Assembly (NCBI RefSeq): GCF_015352985.1
Contig: NZ_JACYXF010000019.1
Span: forward strand, 1 to 64,000
DNA length: 64,000 nucleotides
Direction of reading: 5' to 3'
From: Noviherbaspirillum malthae
GTDB taxonomy: Bacteria; Pseudomonadota; Gammaproteobacteria; Burkholderiales; Burkholderiaceae_D
In this document: one piece after another, positions 62,321 through 64,000 of the stretch
Layout of the letters: every line of letters starts with the position of its first letter
How positions within the stretch are numbered: the first letter of the stretch is position 1
Notes under the pieces: generated by a model
What the model was told of the DNA's origin: nothing
The model's input: only the letters and a program-made list of their open reading frames with translations
Databases searched by the model: none
Program-made: the position numbers and the translations under genes

Positions 62321-63388
62321 ATGGACGCGCTGTCTGATGTCTTGCGCGTCGTGCAGCTCAGCGGAGCGGTCTACCTCAACGCCGAGTTCACGGCCCCCTG
62401 GTGCCTGGTAGGCAAGGCGGAAAGCGATCTGTGCGCCGCGTATCTTCCGCGGGCAAACCGCGTGATTTCCTATCACCTCATTACCAGGGGTTCTTGCTGG
62501 GCAAGGCTGGAAGAGGATGATGACGATGAGCAAGCGCCGATACAGGTCAGCGCCGGCGATCTGCTAGTCGTTCCGCAAGGCGAACGCCACTTGATGGGCA
62601 GTAACCTTGCGCTGAAACCGACGCCCTCCGCCCAGGTGCTTTCCGAGCATGTCGCCATGCAGCCGGGCGAGGTCATGCATCTTCGCTATGGAGGCGGCGG
62701 CGCTTCCACGGGCATGGTATGCGGCTTTCTCGTATGCGACGAGGGCCAGAGCAATTCCCTGCTGGCTTCGCTCCCGCGAATCTTCAAGGTCAATCTTGGA
62801 GAAGGCAGGGAACAGGTCTGGCTGGCCACCGCGCTCGGCTTCGCGGCAGCCGAAGCCGCCGAACCGAAGGCCGGCAGCGCCACGGTGCTCGCCAAGCTCT
62901 CGGAGCTGCTGTTCGTCGAAGCGGTGAGGCGCTATATCGATACCCTGCCCGACAATGAAAAAGGCTGGCTTGCCGCAGTACGTGACCGCTATGTGGGCCG
63001 TGCGCTGTCGAGACTGCACGCACAGCCCGCTCATCCCTGGACCGTGGAGGAACTGGCCAGCCATGCAGGCCTGTCGCGATCGTCGCTTGCGCAGCGATTC
63101 ACCAATCTGCTGGGCCTGCCGCCCATGCAGTATCTCGCACGCCTGAGGCTGCACCTGGCCGCCCGCCTGATGCGCGGCGACAGCAAGCCGCTGGTCGAAC
63201 TGGCCAGCCGGGTCGGCTACGATTCCGAAGCGGCCTTCAGCCGTGCCTTCAAGCGTGAATTCGGCCTTCCCCCGGCAAGCTGGCGCACGCGCCAGGCACA
63301 GCAGGCAAGCAGTGCACAGGCAACGCTTGCTCCGCCCATCAAACGGGATACGGGCGATGTGCAGGCGTTTGCACGGCGTCAGTCCTGA
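62321..63388 (+). CDS. AraC-family transcriptional regulator with cupin_6-type N-terminal domain
   Basis: 355 aa. The N-terminal cupin-like sensor (LSGAVYLNAEFTAPWCLVG, VISYHLITRGSCWARLEED, VSAGDLLVVPQGERHLMGS) is the AraC_binding cupin_6 type, which often senses small ligands or oxidants. The C-terminal double helix-turn-helix is at about 235-330 (WTVEELASHAGLSRSSLAQRF, LVELASRVGYDSEAAFSRAF). It is divergent from the methyltransferase gene, its likely target. Confidence 0.93.
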   Translation: MDALSDVLRVVQLSGAVYLNAEFTAPWCLVGKAESDLCAAYLPRANRVISYHLITRGSCWARLEEDDDDEQAPIQVSAGDLLVVPQGERHLMGSNLALKPTPSAQVLSEHVAMQPGEVMHLRYGGGGASTGMVCGFLVCDEGQSNSLLASLPRIFKVNLGEGREQVWLATALGFAAAEAAEPKAGSATVLAKLSELLFVEAVRRYIDTLPDNEKGWLAAVRDRYVGRALSRLHAQPAHPWTVEELASHAGLSRSSLAQRFTNLLGLPPMQYLARLRLHLAARLMRGDSKPLVELASRVGYDSEAAFSRAFKREFGLPPASWRTRQAQQASSAQATLAPPIKRDTGDVQAFARRQS

Positions 63389-63566
63389 ATGTTCAGGCAA
63401 GTTCATGCGTGTTCGACACCCGCATGTGAAGCGACGGCATTGACCTGCCTTGTGCATCCGCCGTTTATCGTGCGGCGATCTCGAACCCCGTCCGCGGTTC
63501 AAAGCAAAGCCCAGCTCTCTCGACGCCGCGCATCCATCGTGAGCAATGTTGTGAGGCAGGCTGCGG

Positions 63567-64000
63567 TCAAAGGCATCCCTCGACATATTCGACCGAAGGC
63601 TTTTTCCCGGCACGGACATGGGTCACTTTGCCTCTGCTTTCTTCAAACAAGACCGCTGCGCTGCCGTCAGTTGAATCGAGAATCAGATAGTGGCCTTTAT
63701 CGTCGTATTTGTGAGGCATGATTTTTATTCCCGGGTGCATTGCTTGCACTCTTGCGAGTGACGATCCGACACCGATCTTTGCACTGTTTCTGACCCCTGC
63801 CTTCGCATCGGCTCTCGTCACGATGCCTTCCTCCACCATGAAGCGAATCCGGGGGTATTTTCTGAACGTCACGAAATCGCATGCCGATTCGCGTTCCTTC
63901 GGCGATGCGGCTTCACCCAAGTTCTTTTCCACGCTCTCGAGAGGCTGTCCGAACTGCACCAGGCCATAGCCTGATGGCGAAAGCACCGGTGCTTCGGTCT
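63567..64000 (-). CDS. Hypothetical protein, partial (5' end beyond the window)
   Basis: The frame is open at the right edge, so the N-terminus is missing; at least 144 residues are visible. The segments GYGLVQFGQPLESVEKNLGE, ACDFVTFRKYPRIRFMVEEG, AKIGVGSSLARVQAMHPGIK and HKYDDKGHYLILDSTDGSAA look like a periplasmic or envelope protein of a type seen in Burkholderiales, ending in CL, with two cysteines that could pair. The family is not named. Whether it has a signal peptide cannot be told. Confidence 0.7.
   Translation of the reverse strand, partial: TEAPVLSPSGYGLVQFGQPLESVEKNLGEAASPKERESACDFVTFRKYPRIRFMVEEGIVTRADAKAGVRNSAKIGVGSSLARVQAMHPGIKIMPHKYDDKGHYLILDSTDGSAAVLFEESRGKVTHVRAGKKPSVEYVEGCL

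Overview
The window looks like a GC-rich betaproteobacterial chromosome segment, most likely Burkholderiales and plausibly Oxalobacteraceae (Noviherbaspirillum/Massilia/Herbaspirillum-like). The reasons are the adjacent pepN-fbp pair, the caa3-type oxidase operon, the TRAP/amidase/oxoprolinase catabolic genes, the XapX/DoxX/isochorismatase group and the overall codon use. The taxonomy is inferred from gene content, not from a marker-gene match.

Layout. 1-186 is the right end of an IS630-family element, followed by a small hypothetical gene. 1278-5988 (minus) is a five-gene caa3-type cytochrome c oxidase operon: subunit II with fused cytochrome c, subunit I, two subunit III-like proteins and a subunit IV-like protein. 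6074-11586 holds small envelope and lipoprotein genes, an exported animal-type haem peroxidase, a 162-bp MITE whose ends resemble the IS630 end at the window start, and a stand-alone flavodiiron-like metallo-beta-lactamase-fold protein. 11659-15503 is pepN and fbp, followed by tRNA-Thr(CGU).

15726-19582 is a visibly AT-rich accessory island behind the tRNA. It carries a HEPN-like gene with a P-loop ATPase gene (16056-18242), the best candidate for an undescribed system, and an orphan Tlde1-like (DUF2778) toxin with an overlapping membrane immunity-like gene. No integrase and no repeat of the tRNA 3' end was seen.

19583-40442 is rich in stress and signalling genes: a Tat-exported alpha/beta hydrolase, a catalase, two OmpR-type regulators (one with Glu at the phosphoacceptor site), and an amidohydrolase-DoxX-MFS operon divergent from an isochorismatase and XapX gene. 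It continues with a receiver protein coupled to an 1865-residue kinase-like/ATPase/GAF/PAS/histidine kinase whose Ser/Thr kinase domain has lost catalytic residues, then a YceI protein and a second, Tat-exported amidohydrolase with the same unusual Cys/His-rich tail.

40443-46308 has a PAS/GAF hybrid histidine kinase, a methyltransferase and a haem-oxygenase-like diiron protein. 46860-58744 is a LysR-led gene run for uptake and breakdown of an unknown acid or amide: a dimeric-barrel protein, TRAP transporter dctP-dctQ-dctM, amidase, PRISE-type enone reductase, fused 5-oxoprolinase/hydantoinase and an EamA exporter. 58768-63388 holds a TetR-MFS efflux pair with a tandem operator-like site, a small membrane protein and a methyltransferase divergent from an AraC regulator. 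A partial hypothetical gene runs off the right edge. Three GC-rich palindromic intergenic repeats (near 29.9, 44.7 and 52.8 kb) are scattered through the second half.
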